Source: Devosia sp. Root685 (lineage in GTDB: Bacteria; Pseudomonadota; Alphaproteobacteria; Rhizobiales; Devosiaceae). Taken from it: 64,000 bases of DNA. Every line of letters starts with the position of its first letter. Position 1 is the stretch's first letter. Shown piece after piece: positions 35,858 through 44,685 of the stretch. Position numbers and translations under genes: made by a program. The stretch covers positions 560,871 through 624,870 of the forward strand of contig NZ_LMHK01000001.1 of assembly GCF_001427875.1 (NCBI RefSeq), read 5' to 3'. The notes under the pieces are model-generated. The model had not been told where the DNA came from, made no database searches, and was given only the letters and a program-made list of their open reading frames with translations.

Positions 35858-37081
35858 TTACGCCGGCAGCGCGTCTGCCGGCGTTTCCTTCGTGGTCTTC
35901 GGCGGGAAGGCCAAAGCCAAGGCGGCCGCGGCGAGCCCGACAGCGGCCGAAGCCACATAGAGCCAGTGGTAATCACCAAAAGTATCGAACAGCCAGCCGC
36001 CGCCGAGGGGCCCAAAAGCCATGCCGATCGACGAGGTCATGGTGATACCGCCGAGCACCGTGCCCATGACATTGGGACCGAAATAGTCGCGCGCCAGCAC
36101 CGAATAAAGCGGCATCACGCCGCCATAGACCAGCCCCAGCACCACGGCCAGCATATAAAAATGCGGCAACTCGCTGACATAGATATAGCTATAAATTCCA
36201 ATGGCTTGCAGCGCCAGGCCAGCGACGATAACCCGCTTGACGCCAATCCTGTCAGCCAGGACACCGAAAATGAGGCGGCCAAAAAGTCCCGCGAAACCTT
36301 CCACGCTATAGATGCTGGCCGCCGCCAGCGCCGAGGCGCCGCAGAGCATGGCATAGCTTACCGTGTGAAAGATCGGGCCCGAATGGGCGGCACAGCAGAG
36401 AAAAAACACGCCGGCCAGGATGAAGAATTGCGGCGTGCGGAAAATGGCGGCCATATTGGTCGGCTGAGGTTCGGCCGGTGCAATGTCACTGCCCGGCGAC
36501 GGCGCCTCGGCCATCACCGCGGGTGCACGGCGGATCAGGAAAGCGGCCGGAATAATGAGTGCCGCTGCGGCAACCGCCGTCATCATCATGGCATTGCGCC
36601 AGCCGTAATTGGCGATCAACACAGTCGCCAGCGGCGTAATGGTCATCGGTGCAATACCGCCGCCGAGCGAGACAAGTGAGACCGCCAGGCTGCGATGCTT
36701 ATCGAACCAGCCGAGCGTCGTCGCGATCAAGGGCGCAAAGAAGGCGCCGCCGGACGCGCCGACCAGCCCGCCATAGGCAAACTGAAACACCAGAAGATCA
36801 TTGGCACGACTGGCAATAAAGAGACCGAGTCCCAAGAGGACTGCCGCGACCAGGACCACGGGACGCGCACCGATCCGGTCGGTCAGCGTGCCCCACAGAA
36901 AGCCGGCAACGCCCATGACGATGAAACCCACCGTCATGGCGCCGGAAATGCCCGCTCGGGTCCAGCCGGTTTCTTCCGCGATTGGCTGCAAATAGACAGG
37001 CAGGGCGAACATGGCGCCCATCGCCAGACAAGTGATCACCGCGCCGGCGGCGACGATGACCCAACCATAGTTCCGTTCCAT
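35858..37081 (-). CDS. MFS transporter (oxalate/formate antiporter-like)
   Basis: A 407-residue transporter with about 12 helices. Markers are the start YGWVIVAAGAVITCLAMGAM, motif A-type loop WGTLTDRIGARPV, GWFDKHRSLAVSLV and FGRLIFGVLADRIGVKRV. These fit the OFA/monocarboxylate branch of the MFS. ATG 37081 (MERNYG) is chosen because TGGAGGACC lies just upstream; a TTG at 37099 is in frame. It is convergent with the previous MFS gene (9 bases apart). Substrate not known. Confidence 0.88.
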   Translation of the reverse strand: MERNYGWVIVAAGAVITCLAMGAMFALPVYLQPIAEETGWTRAGISGAMTVGFIVMGVAGFLWGTLTDRIGARPVVLVAAVLLGLGLFIASRANDLLVFQFAYGGLVGASGGAFFAPLIATTLGWFDKHRSLAVSLVSLGGGIAPMTITPLATVLIANYGWRNAMMMTAVAAAALIIPAAFLIRRAPAVMAEAPSPGSDIAPAEPQPTNMAAIFRTPQFFILAGVFFLCCAAHSGPIFHTVSYAMLCGASALAAASIYSVEGFAGLFGRLIFGVLADRIGVKRVIVAGLALQAIGIYSYIYVSELPHFYMLAVVLGLVYGGVMPLYSVLARDYFGPNVMGTVLGGITMTSSIGMAFGPLGGGWLFDTFGDYHWLYVASAAVGLAAAALALAFPPKTTKETPADALPA

Positions 37082-37099
37082 TCCGAAGGTCCTCCACAA

Positions 37100-37758
37100 G
37101 GAATATGCCTTCGCGACGAATGAGGCGCCGAGATTTCAACACGCACAAGGAAAAATCGCAGGAATGAGCCGCGATCAGCGCCCAGACTTATCCACGCCGT
37201 CGTCGCAGCTGGTATTGTGGCAGCTCAAAAAAGCCCGGTTTCTCGCGCTTGCGTATACAAATAAGTTCCATAATATATATTATGCGAACTATGGACATAC
37301 CCCTGTCCGTTTCCACTTGTGTCTATTTGATGAGAACGCAGCAAAAGCTCATTTGGCCTTGGAGCCTACGGGACGACGGCTTGTTGCTAATTCACCGATG
37401 CCGCCGCCGCGCTCTCATGCCAGTCTGTAGCGAGGCGTGAATGCTACGCTCGCGATCTTTGGCAAATTGCGCGGGCCGCCGCAGATGAATCGGTGGGGCT
37501 TGAGATTGGTGGCGTTCGACCTGGTACGTCGCGTCTCGAGACGTGCTCGATCGTTGGGACAAAACTGGAGACACTCCTGCAGCAGTCTGCCGGCGCCTTG
37601 TTCGTCACGGCACCAGACGCTGTTGGCTGGCCCCTGCCCCAGCGACTTCCACATGGACCATTGGCGCGACAACACCTGTGACGACGCTTGCATTGCTAGC
37701 CTCGCTATTTCTTTGCCGCTTCGATTGCCGTCATTGTTCATATTAGGTAGCTTCTGGC
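37100..37758. other. Intergenic region without a supported gene, 659 bases
   Basis: No frame here has both a ribosome-binding site and protein-like composition. It contains an unusually AT-rich patch with a 16-bp palindrome (37269-37284) and a second short palindrome CGTCTCGAGACG (37531-37542). Base use differs from the GC-rich neighbours, so it may hold promoters for the MFS and GntR genes, a small RNA, or decayed DNA. Confidence 0.6.
37265..37289. promoter_or_regulatory. AT-rich palindrome, candidate operator
   Basis: A perfect 16-bp palindrome CATAATATATATTATG (37269-37284) flanked by GTTC (37265-37268) and GAAC (37286-37289). It lies 184 bases upstream of the minus-strand MFS gene and about 470 upstream of the GntR gene. 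Near it is TTGCGTATACAAA (37250-37262), another nearly symmetric site. Confidence 0.5.
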
Positions 37759-38505
37759 ATGACCAATTTCGCGCTCAAGCCTGCCCGTAAGGAACGTCTC
37801 GCCGATACTGTCTACGGCCAGATTTTGGCCGAGATTACCTCGGGCAGATTTGCTTCGGGTGACAAGCTGCCCTCCGAGGCGGAGCTGTCGTTCAGCTTTG
37901 CGGTGTCCCGCCCGGTCGTGCGCGAGGCGCTGCTGCGGCTGACAACTGATGGCCTCATTCAGTCGCGCCGCGGGGTCGGCACCTTTGTATCGACGCAGCC
38001 CTCGACGCGCTTGACCGAGCTGGCCAACACAACCGAGATTTCAAGTTTTCTGCGCTCGTTCGAGCCGCGCATCGTGCTCGAAGTCGAAGCCGCGCGCCTT
38101 GCCGCGCAGCGGCGCACGCGTGCCGACCTTGATCGCGGCCGCCAGGCCATCGAGGCCTTGCGCGATGCCATTGCCGCCGGAAAGCTGGGGCAAGAGCAGG
38201 ACATCGAGTTTCACGATGCCGTGGCGCGTGCGGCTGGCAATGACTATTTCTGTGACCTGTTGAATGATCTGCGCCAGCCGGTGACCGAGACGATGAATAT
38301 CGGGCTGGAACTGGCGCGCGAGCGCTCGGCCGGGCGGCGGCTGCGCATTATCGAAGAACATACCCGCATTCTCGACGCGATTGCCGCCGAAGACAGCGAC
38401 GCCGCCGGAAGCTACATGAAATATCATCTCATGCAGGCTCGGGCGGCGGTGCTAGATGCACGGCATCTGGAAAACAGCCAGGCGCTGGACAACGCCCAAG
38501 GCTGA
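37759..38505 (+). CDS. GntR family regulator, FadR subfamily
   Basis: A 248-residue regulator. The N-terminal winged helix (DTVYGQILAEITSGRFASGD, LPSEAELSFSFAVSRPVVREAL) binds DNA. The C-terminal FCD domain is helical (FEPRIVLEVEAARLAAQRRT, DIEFHDAVARAAGN, EEHTRILDAI), where Asp and His residues usually hold a metal and a small acid ligand. It faces the end of the ABC ATPase gene across 4 bases. It probably controls the nearby sugar operon, with a sugar acid or sugar phosphate as signal; that is inferred from position. Confidence 0.92.
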   Translation: MTNFALKPARKERLADTVYGQILAEITSGRFASGDKLPSEAELSFSFAVSRPVVREALLRLTTDGLIQSRRGVGTFVSTQPSTRLTELANTTEISSFLRSFEPRIVLEVEAARLAAQRRTRADLDRGRQAIEALRDAIAAGKLGQEQDIEFHDAVARAAGNDYFCDLLNDLRQPVTETMNIGLELARERSAGRRLRIIEEHTRILDAIAAEDSDAAGSYMKYHLMQARAAVLDARHLENSQALDNAQG

Positions 38506-38509
38506 GAAG

Positions 38510-39253
38510 TCAGTGCAGGATTTGCGCCAAAAACTCGCGGGCGCGGTCCGTTTCGGGCTTGGCAAAGAAGGTTTCGGGGGCCCCTGACTCGATGATGTTG
38601 CCTTTATCCATGAAGATGACCCGATCGGCGACCTGACGGGCGAAGTTCATTTCATGGGTGACGCAGATCATGGTGGCGCCTTCCCTCGCCAATTCTACCA
38701 TAGTATCAAGCACTTCGCGCACCATTTCGGGATCGAGCGCCGAGGTCGGTTCGTCGAACAGCATGACATCTGGGTTCATCGACAGGGCGCGGGCAATGGC
38801 GACGCGCTGCTGCTGGCCACCAGAAAGCTGGGCGGGATATTTGTCCGCCTGTTCGGGGATATGCACACGCTTGAGGAAGCGTTCGGCCGTCGCCCGCGCT
38901 TCGTCGCGCGACATGCCTTTGACCTTCATCGGGGCGATCATGCAATTCTCGATGACTGTCATATGCGGGAACAGGTTGAAATTCTGGAACACCATGCCGG
39001 TCCGCCGCCGCACGGCGTCGATGGACTGACGCGCGGCGGTCAGTTCGATGCCGCAGACCACCAGTTCGCCGGACTGATGCTGTTCCAGTGCGTTGAGGCA
39101 CCGGATCAGCGTCGATTTGCCCGAGCCCGAGGGTCCGCACACCACAATGGTTTCGCCCTTGACGACATCAAGGTCGATATCCCTGAGCGCCTGGAAGCCG
39201 GCAAAGAACTTGCTGACTTTCCGGGCGCTGACCACGCTATCGCTTGCACTCAT
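38510..39253 (-). CDS. Amino-acid-type ABC transporter ATP-binding protein (GlnQ/HisP type)
   Basis: A 247-residue ATPase of the polar-amino-acid uptake family. Walker A is GPSGSGKST, the signature is LSGGQQQR, Walker B is [12 protein letters not shown] and the switch His is in CVTHEMNFA. It is the last gene of a minus-strand operon with two matching permeases and a family-3 binding protein, although class II aldolase lies between the binding protein and this ATPase. The cargo need not be an amino acid. Confidence 0.94.
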   Translation of the reverse strand: MSASDSVVSARKVSKFFAGFQALRDIDLDVVKGETIVVCGPSGSGKSTLIRCLNALEQHQSGELVVCGIELTAARQSIDAVRRRTGMVFQNFNLFPHMTVIENCMIAPMKVKGMSRDEARATAERFLKRVHIPEQADKYPAQLSGGQQQRVAIARALSMNPDVMLFDEPTSALDPEMVREVLDTMVELAREGATMICVTHEMNFARQVADRVIFMDKGNIIESGAPETFFAKPETDRAREFLAQILH

Positions 39254-39279
39254 CGTAAAATTCCAACCTGTCGCAGTCG

Positions 39280-40302
39280 TTACTGGATTTTGGGATCAAG
39301 CTGGCCCGACGCGTAGCGCTGCGCCATATCGGCCATGGTGATGACCTTGATCTTGCTGGCGTGACCGGCCGTGCCGAACTCTTCGAGGCGCTGGCGGCAG
39401 AGCGCGGTAATAGCGTCCATGCCGGGCTTCATCATGTTGCGGATGTCGAATTCCTTGGGGTCTTCATGCAAAACCCTGCGGATCTGGCCAACAAGCGCCA
39501 TGCGGTTGTCGGTGTCGATATTGACCTTGCGCACACCATGCTTGATGCCGCGCTGGATTTCCTCGATCGGCACGCCCCAGGTCTGTTTGATGTCGGCACC
39601 GTACTTGTTCATGATGTCCTGCAGCTCCTGGGGAACCGAGGACGAGCCATGCATCACCAAATGGGTGTCCGGCAGGCGCCGGTGGATTTCCTCCAGCCGG
39701 TCCATGGCCAACACATCGCCGTCGGGTTTGCGGCTGAACTTGTAGGCGCCATGGGAGGTGCCCATGGCGATGGCCAGCGCATCGACCTTGGTGGCCTTGA
39801 CGAAGGCAACGGCCTGATCCGGATCGGTCAGCAGGCGCTCGTCATTGCGGCTCTCCAGCTTGCCCAAGACGCCAATTTCGCCTTCGACCGACGCACCCAT
39901 GAAATGGGCCATATTGGATACCGAGGCCGTGACACGGACGTTGTAGTCGTAGTCCGACGGGGTCTTGGCGTCGGCCAGGAGCGAGCCATCCATCATGACC
40001 GAGCTGAACTTGTGCTGCAAAGCGGTGGCACAAGTGGCTTCGCTATTGCCGTGATCCTGATGCACGACCATCGGAATATGGGGGTAGAGCTTTTCAAGCG
40101 CGGCGAACAGATGCTCGATCATGACGTCGCCAGCATAGGCACGCGCCTTGGTGCCGACCTGCAAGATAACCGGCGCGTCGACCGCATCGGCGGCAGCCAA
40201 AACGGCCAGCATCTGCTCCATGCTGGTGACGCTGAATGCGGGAACGCCATACAGGTGTTCAGCGGCATGATCGAGAAGCTGGCGAAGAGTGATGCGGGAC
40301 AT
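39280..40302 (-). CDS. fba: Class II fructose-1,6-bisphosphate aldolase (Calvin-cycle type)
   Basis: A 340-residue zinc aldolase that splits or forms fructose-1,6-bisphosphate. Zinc and substrate motifs: [37 protein letters not shown] and [14 protein letters not shown] 40302 ([10 protein letters not shown]) is preferred; an upstream in-frame start is less likely. Embedded between transport genes of the sugar operon, with fructose-1,6-bisphosphatase in the divergent operon, it suggests flow of triose phosphate towards hexose phosphate. Confidence 0.95.
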   Translation of the reverse strand: MSRITLRQLLDHAAEHLYGVPAFSVTSMEQMLAVLAAADAVDAPVILQVGTKARAYAGDVMIEHLFAALEKLYPHIPMVVHQDHGNSEATCATALQHKFSSVMMDGSLLADAKTPSDYDYNVRVTASVSNMAHFMGASVEGEIGVLGKLESRNDERLLTDPDQAVAFVKATKVDALAIAMGTSHGAYKFSRKPDGDVLAMDRLEEIHRRLPDTHLVMHGSSSVPQELQDIMNKYGADIKQTWGVPIEEIQRGIKHGVRKVNIDTDNRMALVGQIRRVLHEDPKEFDIRNMMKPGMDAITALCRQRLEEFGTAGHASKIKVITMADMAQRYASGQLDPKIQ

Positions 40303-40358
40303 GATTTCAGCCTTGTTGGGATTGTGGCCCCGCATCAGCGACGCGGGACCGAAAGGGA

Positions 40359-41150
40359 TTAGAAGCGGGGCAGTTCGTCATTGGTGATGCCGAGCCATTG
40401 CTGCTGGGCAGCCTGGATTTCGCCCGAGTTCCACAGCAGCATGATCTCGGTATTCAGCCACTGGTGCAGGTCGGCATCGCCACGGCGTACGCCGATACCC
40501 ATTGGCGACTGGCGCACTGCGAACTTGCGCTGGAACTGGTCAGTCTCGGCGTTGATGGCATTGGCAGCGGCGACACCGGAAACGATGGCATCGACCTGAC
40601 CGGCAAACAGCGCCTGGTTGGTGGCGGCGTCATCGTCGAAGCGCTGGATATTGGTGCCTTCCACGGCCTTTTCGGTGATGATCGTGTCATTGGTGGTCGA
40701 GCGGGTTACGCCGACGCGCTTGCCTACGAGATCGTTCAGCGTGGCAATTTCTGCAGAGGTCGGCGCGATCACCATCTGCTCATCGACATAGATGGCATTG
40801 GTATACATGATCGCCTTGGCGCGCTCGGCGGTGATCCCCAGCGAGGATACAACGATATCAACCTTGTTGCTGGTCAGGTTCGGAATGCGCGACTGGGACA
40901 CCTGATCGAGGATTTCCAGTTCGACGCCCAGATCGCGGGCGATCAGGTTGGCGATGGCGACGTCGAAGCCAGCCGGCTTGAGGTCGGCATCGGTCATGCC
41001 ATAGGGCGGGGTCGACAGCGAAATGCCGACCACGATCTTGCCACGCGCCACGATCTCATCGAGCGTATTGGTGGCCTGCGCCATGACGGCGCTCGACATG
41101 ACCATGGTTGCGGCGGCAGCTAAGGCAAGGTTACGAGCTATGCGGATCAT
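40359..41150 (-). CDS. ABC transporter substrate-binding protein, family 3
   Basis: A 263-residue periplasmic protein. The signal peptide IARNLALAAAATMVMSSAVMA ends before QATNTLDE. Family-3 features are KIVVGISLSTPPYGM, GFDVAIANLIARDLG and ITAERAKAIMYTN, with the Arg that usually grips a carboxylate. The usual Asp that holds the alpha-amino group (DAVxxD in glutamine-binding proteins) is replaced: the segment reads DAIVSG. So the ligand may carry a carboxylate or other anion but not a typical alpha-amino acid. ATG 41150 follows GGAGGAG. Upstream are the two permease genes. Confidence 0.93.
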   Translation of the reverse strand: MIRIARNLALAAAATMVMSSAVMAQATNTLDEIVARGKIVVGISLSTPPYGMTDADLKPAGFDVAIANLIARDLGVELEILDQVSQSRIPNLTSNKVDIVVSSLGITAERAKAIMYTNAIYVDEQMVIAPTSAEIATLNDLVGKRVGVTRSTTNDTIITEKAVEGTNIQRFDDDAATNQALFAGQVDAIVSGVAAANAINAETDQFQRKFAVRQSPMGIGVRRGDADLHQWLNTEIMLLWNSGEIQAAQQQWLGITNDELPRF

Positions 41151-41176
41151 CAGGTTTCTCCTCCGGTGATGATGGT

Positions 41177-41821
41177 TCAAGCGCTCAGCCGTCTTTCGAG
41201 ACTGCGGCTGAAGAGCGTGATGGGGAAGCAGACGAGGAAGTAGAACAGCGCGGCCGTCAGATAGACCTCGAGCGGCTTGAAGGTGGCATTGCTGACGATC
41301 TGCGAGGTGCGCGTCAGTTCCACAATGCCGACCACCGAGGCCAGCGAGGTGTTCTTGATGAGCTGCACGAAGAAGCCGACCGTCGGCGGCGTGGCGATGC
41401 GAATGGCCTGCGGCACGATGATGTAGCGCATGGCATGGGCCCGGCTGAGGCCCAGGGCGTGGGCGCCCTCGCGCTGGCCGACCGGCACGGACTGAATGGC
41501 GCCGCGCCAGATATCGCCCAGAAATGCCGCCGCGTAGAACGAGAAGGCCACGGCAATGGCGGTCAGCGGCGCAATCGAAAAGCCGAGATAGGTCGTTCCG
41601 AAATAGGCGATGAACAGAGTGACCAGCAGCGGTGTGCCCTGGACGACAAAAATATAGAACTGCGCGATGCGGCTCAGCACCGGATTGCTCGACACCCGCA
41701 TCAGGGTCAGCACCGAGCCCGCGATCGAGCCGCCCACCAGGGCAATGGCAGCCAATCCGATGGTCCAGCCGAGGCCGGTGAGCATGAACAGGACGTGGTT
41801 GAAGCTGAACTGTTGAAACAT
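41177..41821 (-). CDS. Amino-acid-type ABC transporter permease (HisMQ family)
   Basis: A 214-residue inner-membrane protein with predicted helices such as VLFMLTGLGWTIGLAAIALV and FSFYAAAFLGDIWRGAI. The cytoplasmic EAA-type loop is seen as EGAHALGLSRAHAMRYIIVP. It begins 3 bases after the preceding permease stop, and the binding protein follows. It should form the channel with the other permease. Confidence 0.93.
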   Translation of the reverse strand: MFQQFSFNHVLFMLTGLGWTIGLAAIALVGGSIAGSVLTLMRVSSNPVLSRIAQFYIFVVQGTPLLVTLFIAYFGTTYLGFSIAPLTAIAVAFSFYAAAFLGDIWRGAIQSVPVGQREGAHALGLSRAHAMRYIIVPQAIRIATPPTVGFFVQLIKNTSLASVVGIVELTRTSQIVSNATFKPLEVYLTAALFYFLVCFPITLFSRSLERRLSA

Positions 41822-41824
41822 GGC

Positions 41825-42496
41825 TCAGCGCCTCAGGAACTTGAAGGGAAAGAGGACACGTTCCAGCACCGTCATGCCGCCCTTGAGTGCGGCGACGAGG
41901 CCGACATAGATCACCGCGATAACGAGGTAGATTTCCATGTTGCGCAGGGTGAGGCCCTGGATGTCATTGCCGGTGCCGGTCAGTTCAGGCACCGAAATGG
42001 CCGAAACCACGCTCGATGACAGCAACAGTAGGATGAACTGGGCCACCAGCGAGGGGAACACCGAGGACAAAGCTGGCTTGAGCACGACGTAACGGAAGAT
42101 GGTGAGCGGGGACATGCCAAGCGCCCTGCCCGCTTCGATCTGACCCTTGCCGATCGACTGGATGCCGGCCCGGATGATCTCGCTGGTATAGGCGCCGCCA
42201 TAGATCGACATGGCGAGGATTGCCGCGCTGATGGGTTCGAGTCGCAGGCCCAGCGCCGGCAGACCGAAATAGATCAGGAAGACCTGAACGATGAAGGGCG
42301 TGTTGCGGATGACTTCGACATAGGCCAGCACGGGCCAGCGCAAAAACTTGTTGCCGGCTAAGGTCAGCACCGCGGCCAGAACGCCGATGATCAGTGCGAA
42401 GACCATGGCCGCCAGCGAAATCTGCGCGGTCAGCCATACGCCTTTGATCAGCAGATCGCTGCGGGCAATGACGCCACTGAAATCGAGAGCGTTCAC
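41825..42496 (-). CDS. Amino-acid-type ABC transporter permease (HisMQ family), second subunit
   Basis: A 223-residue inner-membrane protein. GTG 42496 is the likely start because it overlaps the aldolase stop as GTGA and has GGTGG upstream; the open frame further upstream lies inside the aldolase gene. Helices include GVWLTAQISLAAMVFALIIG, and the EAA loop is EAGRALGMSPLTIFRYVVL. Pairs with the gene at 41177-41821. Confidence 0.9.
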   Translation of the reverse strand: MNALDFSGVIARSDLLIKGVWLTAQISLAAMVFALIIGVLAAVLTLAGNKFLRWPVLAYVEVIRNTPFIVQVFLIYFGLPALGLRLEPISAAILAMSIYGGAYTSEIIRAGIQSIGKGQIEAGRALGMSPLTIFRYVVLKPALSSVFPSLVAQFILLLLSSSVVSAISVPELTGTGNDIQGLTLRNMEIYLVIAVIYVGLVAALKGGMTVLERVLFPFKFLRR

Positions 42497-43545
42497 AATG
42501 CCACCAATGACCCTGTCTGGGCAAAGCGCCCATAAGCGGGCGCGAACTGTTCGCCGGCCGGCATCATGGTGACGCCATCCTGCCAAGCCGCATGCCCGGT
42601 CCAGGCCGTCGCGTGGGCATCCGTGAGGGCATTGAGTTCGTCCATCAGTGCCGGGGCCTCGTTGACGAGCGCGGCCTCCATGGCATCGAGATCGGGGAAG
42701 CGCGAGAAAGCTGCGGCCCAGATGGCGCGGCCGGCAAGATAACCGCTGGCGCCGGACCGGAAGGCATAGGTCAGCAGATGGATGAAGTCGCGCGGCGTCG
42801 CGCCGGCGCTGAGCAGCACCCAGGGGCGATGAATACCCGCCGCCATGCTGTCGAACCGTGCCTGCACCGCCGCTGCGCCCGGACCATGGGGATCAGGCAC
42901 ATTCACGACCTCGGTGGGCGGCTCGAGCTTATAAAGCTCGACACCATCGGGATTCATCACATCGGCATCGCCCAGGGCTTGCAGCACCAGCGCAACGCGA
43001 CGGGCGGCAAAAGCCTCAGGTGTTTCCGAAGGAAAGGGATAGACTAAAAATTCCAACACGAAGGGAATGTCGTTGTCGCGGCAGGCCTGCTTGACGCTAT
43101 CGAGATAGTCTAGCTGGTGCGCCTTGACGTCATCGCTGACATCGGAGCGATACCAGAGGTTGACCTTTACGGCATCGCCGCCGATGCGGCGGATGACCGA
43201 TGGATCCCAGAAGGGAATATTGGAGGATTTGCGGCCAGTTTCGGTCACTTCCCAGGTTGCCCATTCGGTGGCTACGAGGAGACCCTTACGCGGCGAAAGA
43301 CCATCGACCGCGGCGGCATAGCCGAGCGGCGGATCGATCAGAACGGCCGAAGCCTTGGGAGCCAGATGTTTGCCCAGCAGGCGCTTGACCGCGGACACAT
43401 CGGCATAGGGGGCGTGATCGAGACCGAGCGCAGCCTTGATCGGATTGACGATGGGGCCGGTCTGGTCCATCGCCAGCATCTTGAAACGGCCTTGGTCATC
43501 GGCCAGCCGACGCAGACCCCAGAGCTTGCCGGGCGTGATATTCAT
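42493..43545 (-). CDS. LacD-like class I aldolase (tagatose-bisphosphate aldolase family)
   Basis: A 350-residue protein. ATG 43545 overlaps the kinase stop as ATGA. Family marks compared with LacD, from memory: AVKVNLWY (AVKFLLYY in LacD), NDIPFVLEFLVYP, the Schiff-base Lys in LYKLEPP, SAGATPRDF, and GYLAGRAIW (phosphate-binding GR). The usual phosphate-binding Arg of the start motif DQRG is Thr here (AMDQTG, residue 29). The reaction should be retro-aldol cleavage of a ketose phosphate or bisphosphate, but the substrate probably differs from tagatose-1,6-bisphosphate. The upstream kinase likely makes its substrate. Confidence 0.85.
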   Translation of the reverse strand: MNITPGKLWGLRRLADDQGRFKMLAMDQTGPIVNPIKAALGLDHAPYADVSAVKRLLGKHLAPKASAVLIDPPLGYAAAVDGLSPRKGLLVATEWATWEVTETGRKSSNIPFWDPSVIRRIGGDAVKVNLWYRSDVSDDVKAHQLDYLDSVKQACRDNDIPFVLEFLVYPFPSETPEAFAARRVALVLQALGDADVMNPDGVELYKLEPPTEVVNVPDPHGPGAAAVQARFDSMAAGIHRPWVLLSAGATPRDFIHLLTYAFRSGASGYLAGRAIWAAAFSRFPDLDAMEAALVNEAPALMDELNALTDAHATAWTGHAAWQDGVTMMPAGEQFAPAYGRFAQTGSLVAL

Positions 43546-44450
43546 GAATTGCTCCCGTTCAGCAGGGCGTTGACGGCGGCGCGATCCGGGATGCTTTCCC
43601 AGCCGCTGCCGCGTGCGCATTTTAGGGCTGCAGTGGCGCCGGCGAAGCGCGCGGCGCGTTCGACATCGAGTCCCTCGGCAAGGCCGAGAGTATAGGCGCC
43701 GTGGAAAATATCGCCTGCGCCATTGGTATCAATAGCGACGACCGGAAAGGCCGGGACGTTGCGCACCACATCGCCGTCGAGCCAGAAAAATCCGTGTTCA
43801 CCATCGGTCACGGCCACAACGCCGCGGCAATGAGCACTGGCGTAACGCAGGCCAGCCTCGATATCGGCGGTATCGGCCAGCCGGGCCAGACAGGCGGACG
43901 AAAAGACAACGTGGTCAGGCAGATTGAGCAAGCGCCGCACCGCGTCCATGTCGCCAACATCGGCATCGAGCACACTGACAATGCCACGCGCCCGCGCCGC
44001 CTCGAACACCGCTGCGGCACCCTCCCACCAGCTATAGTCGGCAAGGACGCCGTGCACGCCCTCGAGCTGCTCCAAGGGAAGCCAATCGGCCTCGTCGCCA
44101 AGATCGCGGCCGATAAAGCCAAAGGCCATGCGGTCCCCGCCGGGCGATACAAGAACGGTACCGATCGGGCTGACGCCGCCTTCGACGCGACGCACCGCTT
44201 CCGTCTGGACGCCGACAGCGTTGAGACGCGTCAATATCTGGTCGCCCGTTTCATCCTGGCCCAGACGGCCCCAATAGATGGTTTCGGCACCAAGAACGGC
44301 TGTTGTATAGGCGGCGGTTGCCGCGATACCACCACCAGTGCGACGCACATCGGTGGCGCGGATTTTGGTTGGCGCGGTCGGCAAGACGGGCAGGTACACA
44401 ATCGTGTCGAGGAAGGCATTACCCAATGTCACGATACGACGGCTCGACAT
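43542..44450 (-). CDS. PfkB family sugar kinase (YihV-like)
   Basis: A 302-residue ribokinase-family enzyme. It has the entry GGGIAATAA, the anion hole and catalytic base in NGAGDIFHGA, and the ATP region CARGSGWESIPD. The best resemblance, from memory, is to sulfofructose kinase YihV (similar positions of LADxxW, LDADVGDMDAV and SACLARL). The Arg that binds the sulfonate in YihV's DVRWHDG is Ser here (DYSWWEG), so the substrate is probably not sulfofructose. ATG 44450 is preferred over GTG 44456. First gene of the seven-gene minus-strand operon. Confidence 0.9.
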   Translation of the reverse strand: MSSRRIVTLGNAFLDTIVYLPVLPTAPTKIRATDVRRTGGGIAATAAYTTAVLGAETIYWGRLGQDETGDQILTRLNAVGVQTEAVRRVEGGVSPIGTVLVSPGGDRMAFGFIGRDLGDEADWLPLEQLEGVHGVLADYSWWEGAAAVFEAARARGIVSVLDADVGDMDAVRRLLNLPDHVVFSSACLARLADTADIEAGLRYASAHCRGVVAVTDGEHGFFWLDGDVVRNVPAFPVVAIDTNGAGDIFHGAYTLGLAEGLDVERAARFAGATAALKCARGSGWESIPDRAAVNALLNGSNS

Positions 44451-44607
44451 AATCACGTCTCCATGACCCTGCGGTCATTTCACAATTGGGCAAGCCGAAA
44501 GCGCTTCCGCGCCAGGCGATGGCGCGACTTGAGCAGGGCTGGCTTTGTGCAATCCTCAGCAGGCTCCTTGTGGCCCGCTCGCTATTTGTCCGGACCTTAG
44601 ACGTCGC

Positions 44608-44622
44608 TTGACATGTAGTCAA
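44608..44622. promoter_or_regulatory. Inverted repeat in the divergent promoter region of the sugar operons
   Basis: TTGACATGTAGTCAA has arms TTGAC and GTCAA around ATGTA. The first six bases (44608-44613) also match a -35 box; a TACAAG at 44630 is a weak -10. It lies 64 bases before edd and 158 bases before the kinase gene, so it could be the site of the GntR regulator. No direct proof. Confidence 0.45.
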
Positions 44623-44685
44623 TAAAATTTACAAGCTATCGAAAGAGCCGCAATCAGGCTCATTTTTCTCAGCAGGAGCCTATGC

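Noticed and set aside
37415..37741. Minus-strand frame of 108 codons in the gap before GntR
   Set aside because: No recognisable motif, no good ribosome-binding site, and a low-quality C-terminal half. An overlapping plus-strand frame is equally weak.
42493..44450. Sulfoquinovose (sulfo-EMP) pathway for the kinase-aldolase pair
   Set aside because: No sulfoquinovosidase, isomerase or SLA reductase is near, and the sulfonate-binding Arg of YihV is missing. Kept only as a distant comparison.
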